64,000 nucleotides of DNA, taken from positions 8,724,725 through 8,788,724 of the forward strand of contig NC_050737.1 in assembly GCF_014529535.1 (NCBI RefSeq). The letters are read 5' to 3'. Position numbers and translations under genes: made by a program. Below are positions 34,113 to 45,586 of this stretch, one piece after another (position 1 is the stretch's first letter; every line of letters begins with the position of its first letter). Below the pieces are notes generated by a model. That model searched no databases and was not told the DNA's origin. It saw only the letters and a program-made list of their open reading frames with translations. This stretch comes from Bradysia coprophila (Eukaryota > Arthropoda > Insecta > Diptera > Sciaridae).

Positions 34113-34736
34113 GTATCCAATCAGTGTTTTTTCACCTTATTTCATGACTATAACGACCCCAACAACAAGCATAAAACTAAATTTTTCAAAGTCGTCGGTA
34201 CCTTAGTAATCGTCGGTAGATTTCCCAGAAGTAATCTGTTCTTACTATGCTGTTCTCCTATATGAAAAATCAGTACTTATGTAGGTTGGTTGAATTGGGT
34301 TTATATAAAATGCATGTAGGAACAAAATAATAACCGCTCAAAATCAAATTGTACATGGTATAGAGCGTAAATTTAGTGTTAATGCAGAGGTGTATTGGAA
34401 TATTTAACCATCAATTAATCATTTATCGAAGAAAATGGAAATTTTGAAAGGGAGTTTGAAAACTTATAAGTTGCGTACCAATGAAACATCTTTGTACTTT
34501 AAAACAATAGTGGAAATGTAAGATTGTGTCTTCTTCATATATCAGTGAATCCTTTAAAAAACACGGTCTATCGCAGATAAAGCGGAAAGATTTAAGCATA
34601 ATAGGCATCTTCAGGGCCGTAGTACACCCTGCACTAAGCCTTTAAAAATATTAACATTATTTCAGGCAGTTTTAACAGCAGTTGAAAAGTGAGTGGCTCA
34701 TCACTATTTAGTACTAAGTTCACATTCATCTCTACC

Positions 34737-34916
34737 CCAGTGGCGGATTAACCTATGCTCATATCGAGACATTGCCTAGGGCACTTGAGCAGTTAAGGAT
34801 GCTGACGCATGGGAATTACAACGTTTTGAAAGTAGAAAATGGAAAAATTTTCTCGCTCTCTTCGCTCGCGATCACTTCACCACAGTAACTATCCCAGGGG
34901 CGATGGAATTCGCCAC
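34737..34916. mobile_element. 180-bp hAT-like MITE with 10-bp direct flank
   Basis: The element begins 'ccagtggcggatt' and ends 'aattcgccac'. Both flanks read CATCTCTACC (34727-34736 and 34917-34926). The short inverted end (GTGGCG) and a repeat of 8 bp or more favour a hAT-type non-autonomous element. Confidence 0.75.
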
Positions 34917-34926
34917 CATCTCTACC

Positions 34927-35690
34927 TTAAGTTGTTGTCATTCTATCATGGTCAAAAATCTATTTTTTTTAAATTTTCAAAATAATTTGTGGTTATAAGA
35001 AAATAAGTAAAAATTATAGAAAGAAAAGAAGAAGAAAATAAAAGAGAAATGATGATATTAGACATAAAATTTAAATACATATAGCAGTAATGAAAGGAAT
35101 ATATTAAAATAAATAAACTTGCTACAAATCATGAAGCATAATAGTTTCGAGCTTTTGGCACACTCGTCCATACCACAACTTTCGACCTTACAATCTATAA
35201 TCAAGTTTTGTTGACCAGTCCCACTTTTTTCAATGATTATTGCAATTACAGTCTCCAACCCTTTAATAAAGCATACATTCTTGAAATTAGGAAATGAAAT
35301 ATGAGCCGAGATTAGTGTGTGTTAATTGTAAAAGATATTGTTGAATGCGAAAAGATTTCTTGTTAACTTGGTGCTGCGGCCATTGTGAGGCAGTATTTTT
35401 CCGCTTATCAACAAAATTTGCTTAAAAGAAGATGTAATATAGAATTGATTGTAAGATATGTAATAGTATAAGTAATTCAATTATACTGCGTAAAAATGTG
35501 GTTCCATTTTACCCGCCTAATGTACAAGATCTATAATTAATCAGAAACCAGTGATAACGTCATCAAAGAAACCTTTGTCGACCGTGTGAATATGGCAATC
35601 CAGCGTGTATCAGTTGACAGGTGAATACGTCGAAAAACGACAACACATAACATAAGCGACATCGCATTGTGTAACCTGATTTGTACATTA
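34927..35690. other. stretch without recognised features
   Basis: AT-rich sequence without credible coding frames. Confidence 0.4.
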
Positions 35691-35947
35691 ATTTTAGCAA
35701 TTTCGCGAAATTGGTAGGCCGCACGGAGTAGGCCGAAAGCTTCTGCTATAAAAAAATCAAAAATTGCCCTATTTTTTCGGCACCCGGAAGCATGAAATAT
35801 TATTTGTGGTACCTGTTTTTGGAGCGATTGATTTACGTGTCAATTTCTGCCGGATTGTTAGGCCCGGACGATAGTCGAGGCTTATCAGACGAAAGTTGCC
35901 TTAAATCAACGTCCAAAAGTGGCAGCATGTGATGTTTTCATGCAGAG
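35691..35947. repeat. dispersed repeat related to 41810-42000
   Basis: Words such as 'cctgttttTgga', 'gccttaaatcaac' and 'gttttcatgcagag' recur at 41814-41945 in the same order but with many single-base gaps. No gene is present. Confidence 0.5.
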
Positions 35948-36754
35948 CGCGGAAGTACTAGGCCCTAAGTATTTTTTGCACATAAATCGAATAAATCTCA
36001 TCCGATTTTGCTAGTTTTTGTTTCATTTGATAGATAATTGAATGCCGAATAGAAATATGGCAAAAAAAGTTTCAAATTTGGGCCTTGGACTAAGGCCGCT
36101 ACTCGGCCCTAAGTGTTTTTTGCACATAAATCGAGTAAGTCTCATCCGATTTTGCTAGATTTAGTTTTTTATGGAAGGTAATTGAATACCGAAAAGAACG
36201 TGGCGAAAAAAGTTTCAAATTTGGGCCTTGGACTAAGGCGCTACTCGGCCCTAAGTGTTTTTTGCACATAAAGCGAGTAAATCTCATCCGATTTTGCTAG
36301 TTTTTGTTATATTTGAGAGATAATTGAATACCCAATAGAAAGTTGGAAAAATTTTGGGTTTCTAAAATAATGTCGTAAATTGTTGGTTTTATTTGAGAGG
36401 GTACTTCGTACGGGCTTTCGTAATTGCGCTATGCGCAATTTTAAAAATGAACACTGTCAGTAAATTTGACCATGCCAAACTTGACTTGCATTTTGGTAAC
36501 AGACGCATTAGAGGGTTGTAGACGTATTATAGGTTGCGGCGTATTACGGCTAAGATTATGGTAGTACGAAATAGGATTACGGTCTACGGGCTAAGTCGCA
36601 GCAAACGCTCCGACTGTTCTGATGCCTTGTTTCTCAATAGAGCTCGAAAAATAAGGTATAGTGTACAAAGAAAGTAATTTATTCGAAATCGTCTCTGATT
36701 TACATCGACGTTTGAAATTTTCAAAACCTATTTTTACCAATTTACTGGTGGGCC
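35948..36754. repeat. duplicate of 33018-33845 with frequent single-base deletions
   Basis: The stretch follows 33018-33845 colinearly (145-bp repeats, AATTGCGC hairpin, terminal stem-loop 36594-36615, then the same unique flank to 'tttactggtgggc'). Most differences are one-base losses in short runs, for example GGGCCC to GGGCC and GGCCGC to GGCGC. Because it includes unique flank beyond the element end, it is a segmental duplication and not a separate insertion. Confidence 0.75.
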
Positions 36755-37484
36755 TGTTAGCTTGAACAAAAATATAATTGTTTTTCAAAAAAGATGCACA
36801 CGCACAAGTGAAGGCTATAGTTTTAGACAAGCATCCATGGCTCTTAGACATTACATTCTACATTGCTAAAACATTTTATGCTGGAAATTAAGGAAGAGAA
36901 CATTTAGTCCAAGAAGTGCGTCACGTTAGCTCCGTTAGCTGATAACAAACTGATAATAAACTCGACAAACTGTCGGTTGAAAAACCATGGAGTTCGTTTT
37001 TCACCTGATAGTTAGTATTATTCTGTTCGATGTATAGCATATGGTTACTTTGGTTACAGACAGAAATTAATTTTAGAATTTTCAGACTATGAATTAGTTC
37101 TTGCGGTGAATCCGAATCCGAGCACGAAATTTAATCACTTTTGTCTGGTTCACTTAAAATCTGTACTTAAAAAAACCCGGACCGCTCACCTCTAGATTAA
37201 TTGAAACAAAATGTAACGGAACTTCTTGGCTTCTTAAACTTGAAACTATCGGTTTTTCTAACACTAAACAAATTCGGTTGAATCGATAAAAATGTACAAT
37301 TAAAATCACACGGGAAAGCAGAGCCTGTTTTAGTCAAAATTCATATGAATAAAAAACTGGCGGACATCTTAATAAACTTTGATTTATGAGCAATGTCAAA
37401 CATTTGCGAGAAAATTAATTTCCGATTTTGCTGACTAAACAGACTCCTGCCGTTACACTAGAAGATATCAAACTATCACAATTG
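36755..37484. other. stretch without recognised features
   Basis: No gene, RNA or repeat was recognised. Confidence 0.4.
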
Positions 37485-37776
37485 TTAACACTGTTGCAAT
37501 GTCTCATAATACTTATTGGTGATTCCCTTGTAGAAACAGTAATAAAGCAAATTTTCACTATTTTCGTAATATTTCATCTTCATAGAACGTTGTTGCTTTC
37601 GCAATTCGCGTAAATTATTTCGCCTCCTATCGCCACGGCGTCGAAATGTTACCTGTGTTGCTTGTCCATGTTGCACTCTTATCTCGTCCCCATTGTTCAC
37701 ATTTTCCAGTTGACCATCAAAACGACCAACAGTTTCTGTACGATATACTTGTAGAGCCATGGAACCATCTGAACGC
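37485..37776 (-). CDS. unrecognised ORF fragment next to the GH1 break point
   Basis: A minus-strand frame of about 95 codons reads GSMALQVYRTETVGRFDGQ and then an Arg-rich stretch (TFRRRGDRRRNN) before TAA at about 37485. It looks coding in composition and is probably an exon fragment or a broken gene, but no family was recognised. Its apparent continuation to 37886 is only the antisense of the GH1 exon. It abuts the 5' break of GH1 copy 1. Confidence 0.3.
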
Positions 37777-39075
37777 GCAAAACTTCTGATAGAGCATTTT
37801 GGCGATCGAGTTAGTGACGAATCAAATACTATTTGACCCATCCGATAATCTTGTTGCCACTTCTCAGGTAAAAATCTGGAACACATTCAATGAACCGAAT
37901 ATATTCTGCGAGTACGGCTATGGCAGGAATCTTCACGCACCTTTTGTTACTTCCGACGGTGTTGGCCCTTATCTGTGTAATTATCACGTGTTGCTCGCGA
38001 ATGCAAAAGTTTACCGGTAAGATTTAGAGTTCAGACGGGATACTATTAAAGCACGAAGGTTTGTTTAACGTGTAGCTAAACTCCTTAGAATGTACCACGA
38101 GCATTATAACATCGACAAAATTGGAAAAATTGGTCTCGTCGTTCAAAGTCATTTCTATTATCCCAAAGATCCAAAAAAGCCGGAAGATGTTGAGGCCGCT
38201 AACAAAATGATAGAGTTTTGGGTAAAGTCTCGACACATCTGATCGGCTTATCGACATTTATTTCCACTTTCTACTTGTAGCTCGGTCAATATTCCCATCC
38301 AATATTTAGTAAGACTGGCGGCTATCCAAAAGTGATGGTGGATATCATTGGGAAAAAAAGCCTGGCCGAGGGTTTAAACGGTTCACGGCTACCAGTAATT
38401 GACGAGCATCAAAAACATCTGATCCGTGGAACTTCGGATTTCTTTTTCCTAAATTATTACTCTAGTGCATATGCAGAGCCTGCTAATGCGACCACGGCTC
38501 GAGATTTTCCAAAGCCATCTCTTCTGAACGATGCAAATGTGTTTACGACTCAAGATGAAAATTGGCCTGTAGCCGCGTCATTTTGGCTGCGCTCTATACC
38601 AGATGGACTGAGAAAATTGCTGAAGTAAGTGCTGGTTTTCTGTCGACTTTCTCGCTCACAGAACGTTATTCACATTCGTTTAAAGTTGGATAAAAAAGGA
38701 GTACGACAATCCACCTGTAATGATCACGGAAAACGGTTGGTCTGATCATGGAGAAATAGAAGATATTGGTCGTGAGCGGTATTTGAAAGGTCATTTAAAA
38801 GCTGTGCAAGATGCAATTTTGGAAGACGGGTGTAACGTTATCGGTCATATGACATGGAGTATAATTGACAACTTCGAGTGGACATTTGGATATACGTAGG
38901 ACATAAAACTAAAATATTTCGGGAACGATTATCAATTGTTAATTTCATTAATTTCAGCGAACGATTTGGCTTGTACCATGTGGATTTTACGAGTGAGAAC
39001 AAAACAAGAACACCGAAAAATTCGAATAAATTCCTACGGAAAGTCATCGAAACGGGAAAAATTCCATCTGATTGA
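37759..39075 (+). pseudogene. GH1 beta-glucosidase / myrosinase-like, 5'-truncated copy
   Basis: Family 1 glycoside hydrolases hydrolyse beta-glucosides in a TIM barrel with two catalytic Glu. Homology to the intact neighbour begins at about 37777 in exon 2 ([11 protein letters not shown]). Everything upstream (signal peptide, QIEGAW, HWDLPQ: about 150 residues) is missing. The exons kept are (..)-37809, 37868-38016, 38089-38221, 38281-38624, 38686-38895 and 38958-39075, all with GT-AG borders and no stops. Acid/base Glu (NTFNEP) and nucleophile Glu (ITENGW) are present, as is the sugar-binding NFEW. An ATG at 37759 from unrelated DNA happens to be in frame and would give 334 residues without a signal peptide. 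Such a half-barrel should not fold or be secreted, so a pseudogene is most likely. Confidence 0.85.
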
Positions 39076-39544
39076 TGAGCTTTTTACCGTTATATCACAG
39101 TATTTTGTACATATAAGGGCATTAGTTGTGTAAGTCGGAACTGTCATAAATTGGTGTAGACAAATAAAATTTGGAAAGATGAAAAAGCTCAAGCTTTATT
39201 TGTATGCGACTTGATAAATCTATAGTGTTACCTGTATATAGATTAGCATACAAATCAAGGTCGATTACTGGGAAAGAAGTAATTGACTAACTAACTAACA
39301 AACACTTCTCTAGAGATGTAAAGTTGAATAGTGAACCTTAATTTTTATTCCGAATTATGTGCACAACTTTAATCATAAACTACTAAAACTGAAATGTTTG
39401 ACAATCCTCGGGTTGTAAAATATGAAAATCTTGGGTAAATTTTCGAAACTTTAGTGCTTGCAGGACTACAATAGTACATTGGTTACCTTGGATTCTGCGA
39501 AAGTAATTTATACTGGTCGAAAAACAGTTGCCAAAGCATTTTTT

Positions 39545-39690
39545 CCCTATCCGATATGAAATATACTATTCGTATCACGGACTAAAAGGCTTTTTTAGCG
39601 TATTCGATTCCAGACCTCGCCTTCGACTCTGTCTGGAAACTTTTCACACGCTAAAAAAAGACTTTTAGTCCTAGGTACGAAATATACTAT
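39545..39690. repeat. 'gacttttagtcc' inverted repeat, family copy 2
   Basis: Inverse-oriented relative of 19600-19745, sharing 'gactctgtctggaaactttt' and 'gacttttagtcctaggtacg'. Its ends 'aaatatactattc' are repeated on both sides. Confidence 0.6.
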
Positions 39691-39699
39691 TCACAGGAA

Positions 39700-40140
39700 C
39701 AAAATGCTATTTAATGGTCAACAATCACATAGGGAAGGTAGTAAAAGCTTTTACACTCGCCAAACCATGAAAACACTGAATATCACGCGTCAAAAGTTAT
39801 CGGAAACCACACTTTTTTAGTTCTCTCTCTCAGCAGACCTTGCAAACAGGTCTAGGGATCCAGGCGATGTTTTACTTGATGGTGGAGTTTGTTTATGTTA
39901 TTCGTCAAAGAGAGAAATTTGATACGAAGGCGGAGCTTACTCACCGTATCAACGAGTAAAGTGTGATGCACATAGAACGATCAACTCGTTCGGCTTAATA
40001 TCGCGTATTTTCGGTTTCGTTTTTATTCTCATTCTCCTTCTATACACTCAAGTTCAACCTTGAACGGTACGTGTATTATATTTGGTTTTGTTGTTTGTGT
40101 ATTTCATGGTGTGACGAGTGTAAAATTGTGTGCATCACAG
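39700..40140. other. stretch without recognised features
   Basis: Intergenic sequence downstream of GH1 copy 1, no gene recognised. Confidence 0.4.
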
Positions 40141-40302
40141 GGTTGAAACCACTTAATCACAGTATATGTGTGAATTCGTATATCACAAGAATAATTTTTG
40201 CATAGGACTCGACGAAATATACATTTACTTATGCAAAAATTATTCTCTCGCCTCTCGGTATACGAATTCACATGTGTACTGTAATTTCGTGGTTTCAATC
40301 CA
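40141..40302. mobile_element. 162-bp palindromic MITE
   Basis: The arms 'ggttgaaaccac' to 'gcaaaaattattct' are inverted on either side of a short centre ('gcataggactcg'). Both arms contain 'gaattcgtat' / 'atacgaattc'. Confidence 0.75.
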
Positions 40303-40309
40303 AGTGATA

Positions 40310-40900
40310 CAAATAACTATTAATAAAATTTCTGTCTACTTTTTTGGGGACCATCATAAAGTATGCAAAAAATGATGATTTTCGTCATGCGTACCAAACA
40401 TCTGCGATTTTTTTCTGAAAACGTTTGGAAGAGTTACGCTCTTATCAAATCCCTTCCCCCTAAATAGTTTACTTTATGGATGGAGTGTGTCTATGTAGTT
40501 TAAGACAGAAGGGAACATGAGAATGTTTTGAGGCTTCGTTTTCTTTACCTCTGAAATGTTGTGACGTCGTGAACCGTCTCATTCTTCCAATCGACGATAT
40601 TATGAATACGCAATGGATGTTATAGTTTATAATTTAGTCTAGACGAGTTATTGGTTTTCGCGTAGCAATGGTAACAATGGAAATGGAACGGTAAAGCGCG
40701 AACAATTGATTGGCTCACATAATAGACAGTTTGCGCAAATGACGTATAATTTTTAAGTCCATCGCTTCAACGCATCAAAATATTTGTACGTCGGCACAGC
40801 TCGTATGATGATTAGGGCATTTTCATATTTGAAAAATAATTCCAGTTGATGTTTACCGCCAGCAAAATGTGCGATTTGTGAACAGGGTCATATTGTAGAT
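40310..40900 (-). pseudogene. degenerate chemoreceptor fragment and flank of the duplicated block
   Basis: Positions 40680-40900 match 48105-48320 of the chemoreceptor-like gene in the same orientation (for example 'ggtaaagcgcgaacaattga', 'ggcacagctcgtatg', 'aaaaataattccagttgat') but with deletions and substitutions that destroy the frame. Just upstream, 40325-40440 matches 45435-45545 and 40641-40680 matches 45893-45932. The two matches are adjacent here but 2.2 kb apart in the other block, so the Tspo-bearing interval was deleted from this copy. Confidence 0.75.
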
Positions 40901-41160
40901 ATTGTTGGACCTATTAACTAATTCTCTTCCTGTTTTTTGAGAATTTTACATTTACAAATTCAGTATACAAAGCCCTGTTTTTTAACCTTAAGAAAATGAC
41001 ACACATGACAATTATAAGTTATACTTGCGCAAAGTTTGCATAAAATTAATTCAAAGTGTATAAGTGATAAGTAGTTTAGTGAATTAAAAAAAAATAGTGT
41101 AATTACAATCAGTCTAGACTTTCGTTTTCGATATCATTTCTTACCTCAATAAAAATACAC

Positions 41161-41630
41161 AGGGCGCCGATTCTCGAAACATTCGTAACATTAAGAAATC
41201 ATAACTTGACAGTTCTTATGGGATTTTATACATGCAACTCTCAAATTACGAATTCCTAATGTTAGGAATGCCGCAAGAATCTACGCCCAAGACGTCAAAG
41301 TTCAATTTAATCCAGCCTGCAAAGCATAATTCATTAATTAATTAATTCATATTAATTTAAATATTTATTACTCGAAAGCGGTTGTCGTACTGTTCCACTA
41401 CTTGATAGTAGCGTGTTACAAAGAATATTAGGGAAAAAATTTAAAATTACAAATTCTAAATGTTACGAATGCTACGAGAATCTACGCCCATGACGTCAAA
41501 GTTCAATTTAATCCAGCCTGCAGAATAGATCTTAATTCATATTAATTTAAATATTACTCAAAAGCAGTTGTCGTACTGTCCCACTACTTGGTAGTAGTCT
41601 GTTACAAAGAAATTATCAGGAAAATGAAGT
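41161..41630. repeat. MITE plus 190-bp direct duplication
   Basis: A short element with ends 'gggcgccgattctcg' and 'agaatctacgccc' (41161-41293) is followed by a direct repeat. About 185 bp from 41244 recurs from 41449 ('gacgtcaaagttcaatttaa', 'ttgtcgtactgt.ccactact'). The repeat unit includes the right end of the MITE. Confidence 0.7.
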
Positions 41631-43057
41631 GGAAATTGAGCGAATTTTTTTGGATAATTTCCGTAACAGCAGTAATTGTGATTATAATGTAAGTGATGTT
41701 TGTTGTTGTCGTCCAGTTGGTCCGAAAAATTATTGAATTTCTTGAACAAAATATTGATGCAGTGACTATAAACGACATTGTGGTTTTACGACATCGAGTG
41801 TATGGTTAATGTGTACCTGTTTTGGACGATTGATTTTAGGTAATTTCGCGGATTGTAGGCCGAACGAAGTGAGGCTTACAAGCGAAAGTGCCTTAAATCA
41901 ACCGTCCCAAACAGGTGCACACGTAAGTTTTCATGCAGAGGGCCGGAAACTCGAGAAAATTCGAAAAATTGCCCTCATTTTCGGCCCCGAAGCATGAAAA
42001 AGTACTTTGCATCAAGTTTCATACAACTATTTATGCCACTCAGCATCATAATATGCAAAATTTGCAAACTTTGTATCCCTCTGCGGCCTGCGGCCTCGTG
42101 TCATAACTACACATCTAGAGTCTCGTGCTGAAAAAATCTCGTTCGCTAAAAAAAACTTCTTAGCATAAGATAGAAACAACGTTTTGTTTATAGTGTGTCG
42201 GAAATGAGCGATTTGTTCAGCACCAGTCCAAAGTTATATTTTTGTGCACCGGACAACTGGAATACGACATATTTTACGATGATTTTCTGTTGCGATACTA
42301 TTCTAAATTCTAAATACTATTCTTGTGTCGACCAACTAGGACGTAAAAGTGACAATTCGTTTCTTGGTGATTCATCTTGGTGCTTCACGTTTTGACGATT
42401 TTTCTTGGTGATATACGTCATAGATTTATGTTGGCGGTTTTTTTTTTATTTGACTTTGGCGATACTTCACGGAACACAAATGTCAGTTAATTCTTACTAA
42501 CAAATTTCTACTAGCGAAATGTTATAAGCCGATTCAAGCTTTATTTCTTTCGTAAAAAATTGCATAGTTCATTTCTTATTGCATACATAATTCAATCAAA
42601 AACTTGCACCAGTTCGACTTGAATAGTTAGAACTATAGTTGAATATTTGAATCAGAATTTTAGTGCGAAAGATACATTTTACTAAGTACAAAGCTTGTAA
42701 AAACCTAAACAATGTCACTTGAAGCTTGGAACAGCTTAAGTTCACGTTCGGCCTCAATAATCTGAAGCCAGCCTGAAATAATCAGATCATGTCAGGTTTC
42801 AGGTGGACCTCACTTTGAAAAAATATCAGGTTAACATGTGGGTTGATCTGACCTGAAAATTTGAGGTTGAATGATTTCAGGTTTCAGGTCAGATCAAAGA
42901 TAAAAGTCAGGTTAATGGTCAGGTCAGATCTACTTCTCTTAAAAAATGTAAACGAAAATAGAAGAAACAATTCAAGCCACTCACAGTTGGAGCGTTCGTG
43001 AATCTATCTGTTTTTGTAATCCAACAATTAAATTGTTTTCTTAATTTTAAGTTTTAG
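41631..43057. other. region upstream of GH1 copy 2 with a CAGGT-motif cluster
   Basis: No gene is present. The stretch at 41810-42000 is a dispersed repeat (see 35691-35947). At 42790-42930 the pentamer CAGGT (often as AGGTCAGATC or TCAGGTTT) occurs about eight times in 150 bp, 130-270 bp before the first recognised GH1 exon. The missing first GH1 exon should lie here but could not be identified. Confidence 0.5.
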
Positions 43058-44897
43058 ACGCTGTACGCTATACCCGATAGGAACTTGTTCGAAAGACGAC
43101 AAAGAACAAAGCTTTCCTGACGATTTCATTTGGGGGGCGGCCTCATCGGCTTATCAAATTGAAGGAGCGTGGAATGTTGACGGTAACCAATTCACACTGA
43201 ACTTCTTAACTTTTTCTTTTACATCGTTAATACTTAGGCAAGGGAGAAAGCATCTGGGATCATGTATGCCATACCGATCCGACAAAAATTATAGATCAAA
43301 CGAATGGCGACACGACAGCCAATTCGTATGAATTCTATAAAGAGGATGTACGCGCTCTCAAAAATACCGGATTTAAATTCTATCGCTTCTCGATCAGCTG
43401 GCCAAGGATACTACCAAATGGAAGCCATACAAATATTAACGAACTGGGCCTTCAATACTATGATAATGTAATCAACGAACTGTTAGCCAACGGTATACAG
43501 CCAATCGTAACGATGTTTCACTGGGACTTGCCTCAAGCGTTACAGGATTTTGGAGGCATGTTAAATCCAGTCATTGTTGACTATTTTGTCCAATATGCAA
43601 AACTTCTGATAGAGCATTTTGGCGATCGAGTTAGTGACGAATCAAATACTGTTTGACCCATCCGATAATTTTGTTGCCACTTCTCAGATAAAAATCTGGA
43701 ACACATTCAACGAACCAAATATATTCTGCGATTACGGCTATGGCAGGAATCTTCACGCACCTTTCGTCAACTCCACCGGTTTAGGCCCTTATCTGTGTAA
43801 TTATCATGTGTTGCTAGCGAATGCAAAAGTGTACCGGTGAGGTTCAGAGTTCAGACGGGATATTATTAACGCACAAGGGTTTGTTTAACATGAAACTAAA
43901 CTCCTTAGAATGTACCACGACCATTACAACATCGACAAAATTGGAAAAATTGGTCTCGTCCTTGAAAGTCAATTCTATTATCCCAAAGATCCAAAGAAGC
44001 CGGAAGATGTTGATTCCGCTAACAGAATGATAGAGTTTTGGGTAAAGTTTCGACATATCTGATCGGCTTATCGACATTAATTCCACTTTTTACGTGTAGC
44101 TTGGCCAATATTCCCATCCAATATTTAGTAAGACTGGCGGTTATCCAAAAGTGATGGTGGATATCATTCGGAAAAATAGCCTGGCCGAGGGTTTAAGCGG
44201 TTCACGGCTACCAGTATTTGACGAATATCAAAAACATCTGATCCGTGGCACTTCGGATTTCTTTTTCTTAAATTATTACACTAGTTCATATGTAGAGCCT
44301 GCGACCACGGATCGATATTTTCCAAAGCCATCCCTTTTACACGATGCAAATGTGTTTACGACTCAAGATGAAAATTGGCCTGTAGCCGCGTCATTTTGGC
44401 TGCGCTCTGTACCAGATGGACTGAGAAAATTGCTGAAGTAAGTGCTGGTTTTCTGTCGACTTTCTCGCTCACAGAACGTTATTCACATTCGTTTAAAGTT
44501 GGATAAAAAAGGAGTACGACAATCCACCTGTAATGATCACGGAAAATGGTTGGACTGATCATGGAGAGATAGAAGATATCGGTCGTGAGCGGTATTTGAA
44601 AGATCATTTAAAAGCTATGCAAGATGCAATTTTGGAAGACGGGTGTAACGTTATCGGTCATACGACATGGAGTATAATTGACAATTTCGGGTGGACATTT
44701 GGATATACGTAGGACATAAAACTAAAACATTTCGGGAACGATAATCAATTGTTAATTTCATTCTTTTTATTATAACTAGCAAAAGATTTGGCTTGTACCA
44801 TGTGGATTTTACGAGTGAGAACAAAACAAGAACACCGAAGAATTCGAATAAGTTCATGCGGAAAGTCATCGAAACGGGAAAAATTCCATCTGATTGA
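43058..44897 (+). CDS. GH1 beta-glucosidase / myrosinase 1-like protein
   Basis: Seven exons are visible: 43058-43182, 43238-43629, 43688-43836, 43909-44041, 44100-44437, 44499-44708 and 44780-44897 (TGA). All have GT-AG borders, giving about 487 residues, near the family's usual length. Motifs in order: [49 protein letters not shown] (acid/base Glu), [21 protein letters not shown] (nucleophile Glu), [20 protein letters not shown]. Insect GH1 enzymes act in the gut lumen or haemolymph on plant beta-glucosides; the exact substrate cannot be told. The first exon (signal peptide) is not identified. The sugar-contact motif NFEW has become NFGW, unlike copy 1. The gene is one half of a tandem duplication. 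Confidence 0.85.
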
Positions 44898-45060
44898 TGA
44901 GCTTTTTACCGTTATATCACAGTATTTTGTACATATAAGGGCATTAGTTAATCGGAACTATCATCAATTGGTGGAGTCAAATAAAATATCGACTGATAAA
45001 AAAGCTGAAATATAAAAAATACTTTCGGGGCAAATAAGGTCTTGTCTGAATTACGAGCTC

Positions 45061-45246
45061 TTGAAAGTAGTGGTAAAAATGCGACTATTTCGGCGAACTT
45101 CTAATGTAGCGAAAATAATGCAGAAAGACCTGGAAAAACTGCTTGCCCGGCTGCCTGCATCGCCGAACCATTACTTTCAAATTGGTTCAAGTTTTGGCGA
45201 AATTACTATTAAGGTTTCGCAGCTGTCTAAATATATTCTATTTTGA
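45061..45246 (+). CDS. unrecognised 61-codon ORF
   Basis: A short plus-strand frame (MKVVVKMRLFRRTSN...) directly downstream of GH1 copy 2. There are no motifs and no matching frame downstream of copy 1. It could be chance. Confidence 0.15.
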   Translation: MKVVVKMRLFRRTSNVAKIMQKDLEKLLARLPASPNHYFQIGSSFGEITIKVSQLSKYILF

Positions 45247-45586
45247 GTTACGAAAACAATACCTGTCCACATTCATTGCTCTCTTATCTTCATTTCTTAG
45301 GAAAATTTTCGAAACTTCAGTCTTTATCTGACTATAATAGTTTTCAAACTGCTACGTAATGGTCAACTTTCGCATGGGCAGGTAGTAAAAGCTTTTCATA
45401 AAATTTGCAAATTTTAGTGATTAATGGACAATATCTATCAGCTTTTTTGGAGACCATCCATAAAGTATGCCAAAAATGATGATTTTCCTCAAGTGTACCA
45501 AAAATCTGTGATTCTGAAAACGTTTGGAATAGTTACGCTTTTATCAAGCAAAAAGGTTGCTAAGGCTTTTTCTATGCTAGTTCTTT

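Noticed and set aside
37800-38020. Open frame starting MAIELVTNQ near the GH1 exon 2/3 border
   Set aside because: It reads through the 58-bp intron. The spliced reading (FGDR then [10 protein letters not shown]) is the correct GH1 frame.
43022-43057. Hydrophobic frame directly before GH1 copy 2 exon (IVFLILSF) as a signal peptide
   Set aside because: No ATG precedes it and it overlaps the polypyrimidine tract of a good splice acceptor. It is more likely intron.
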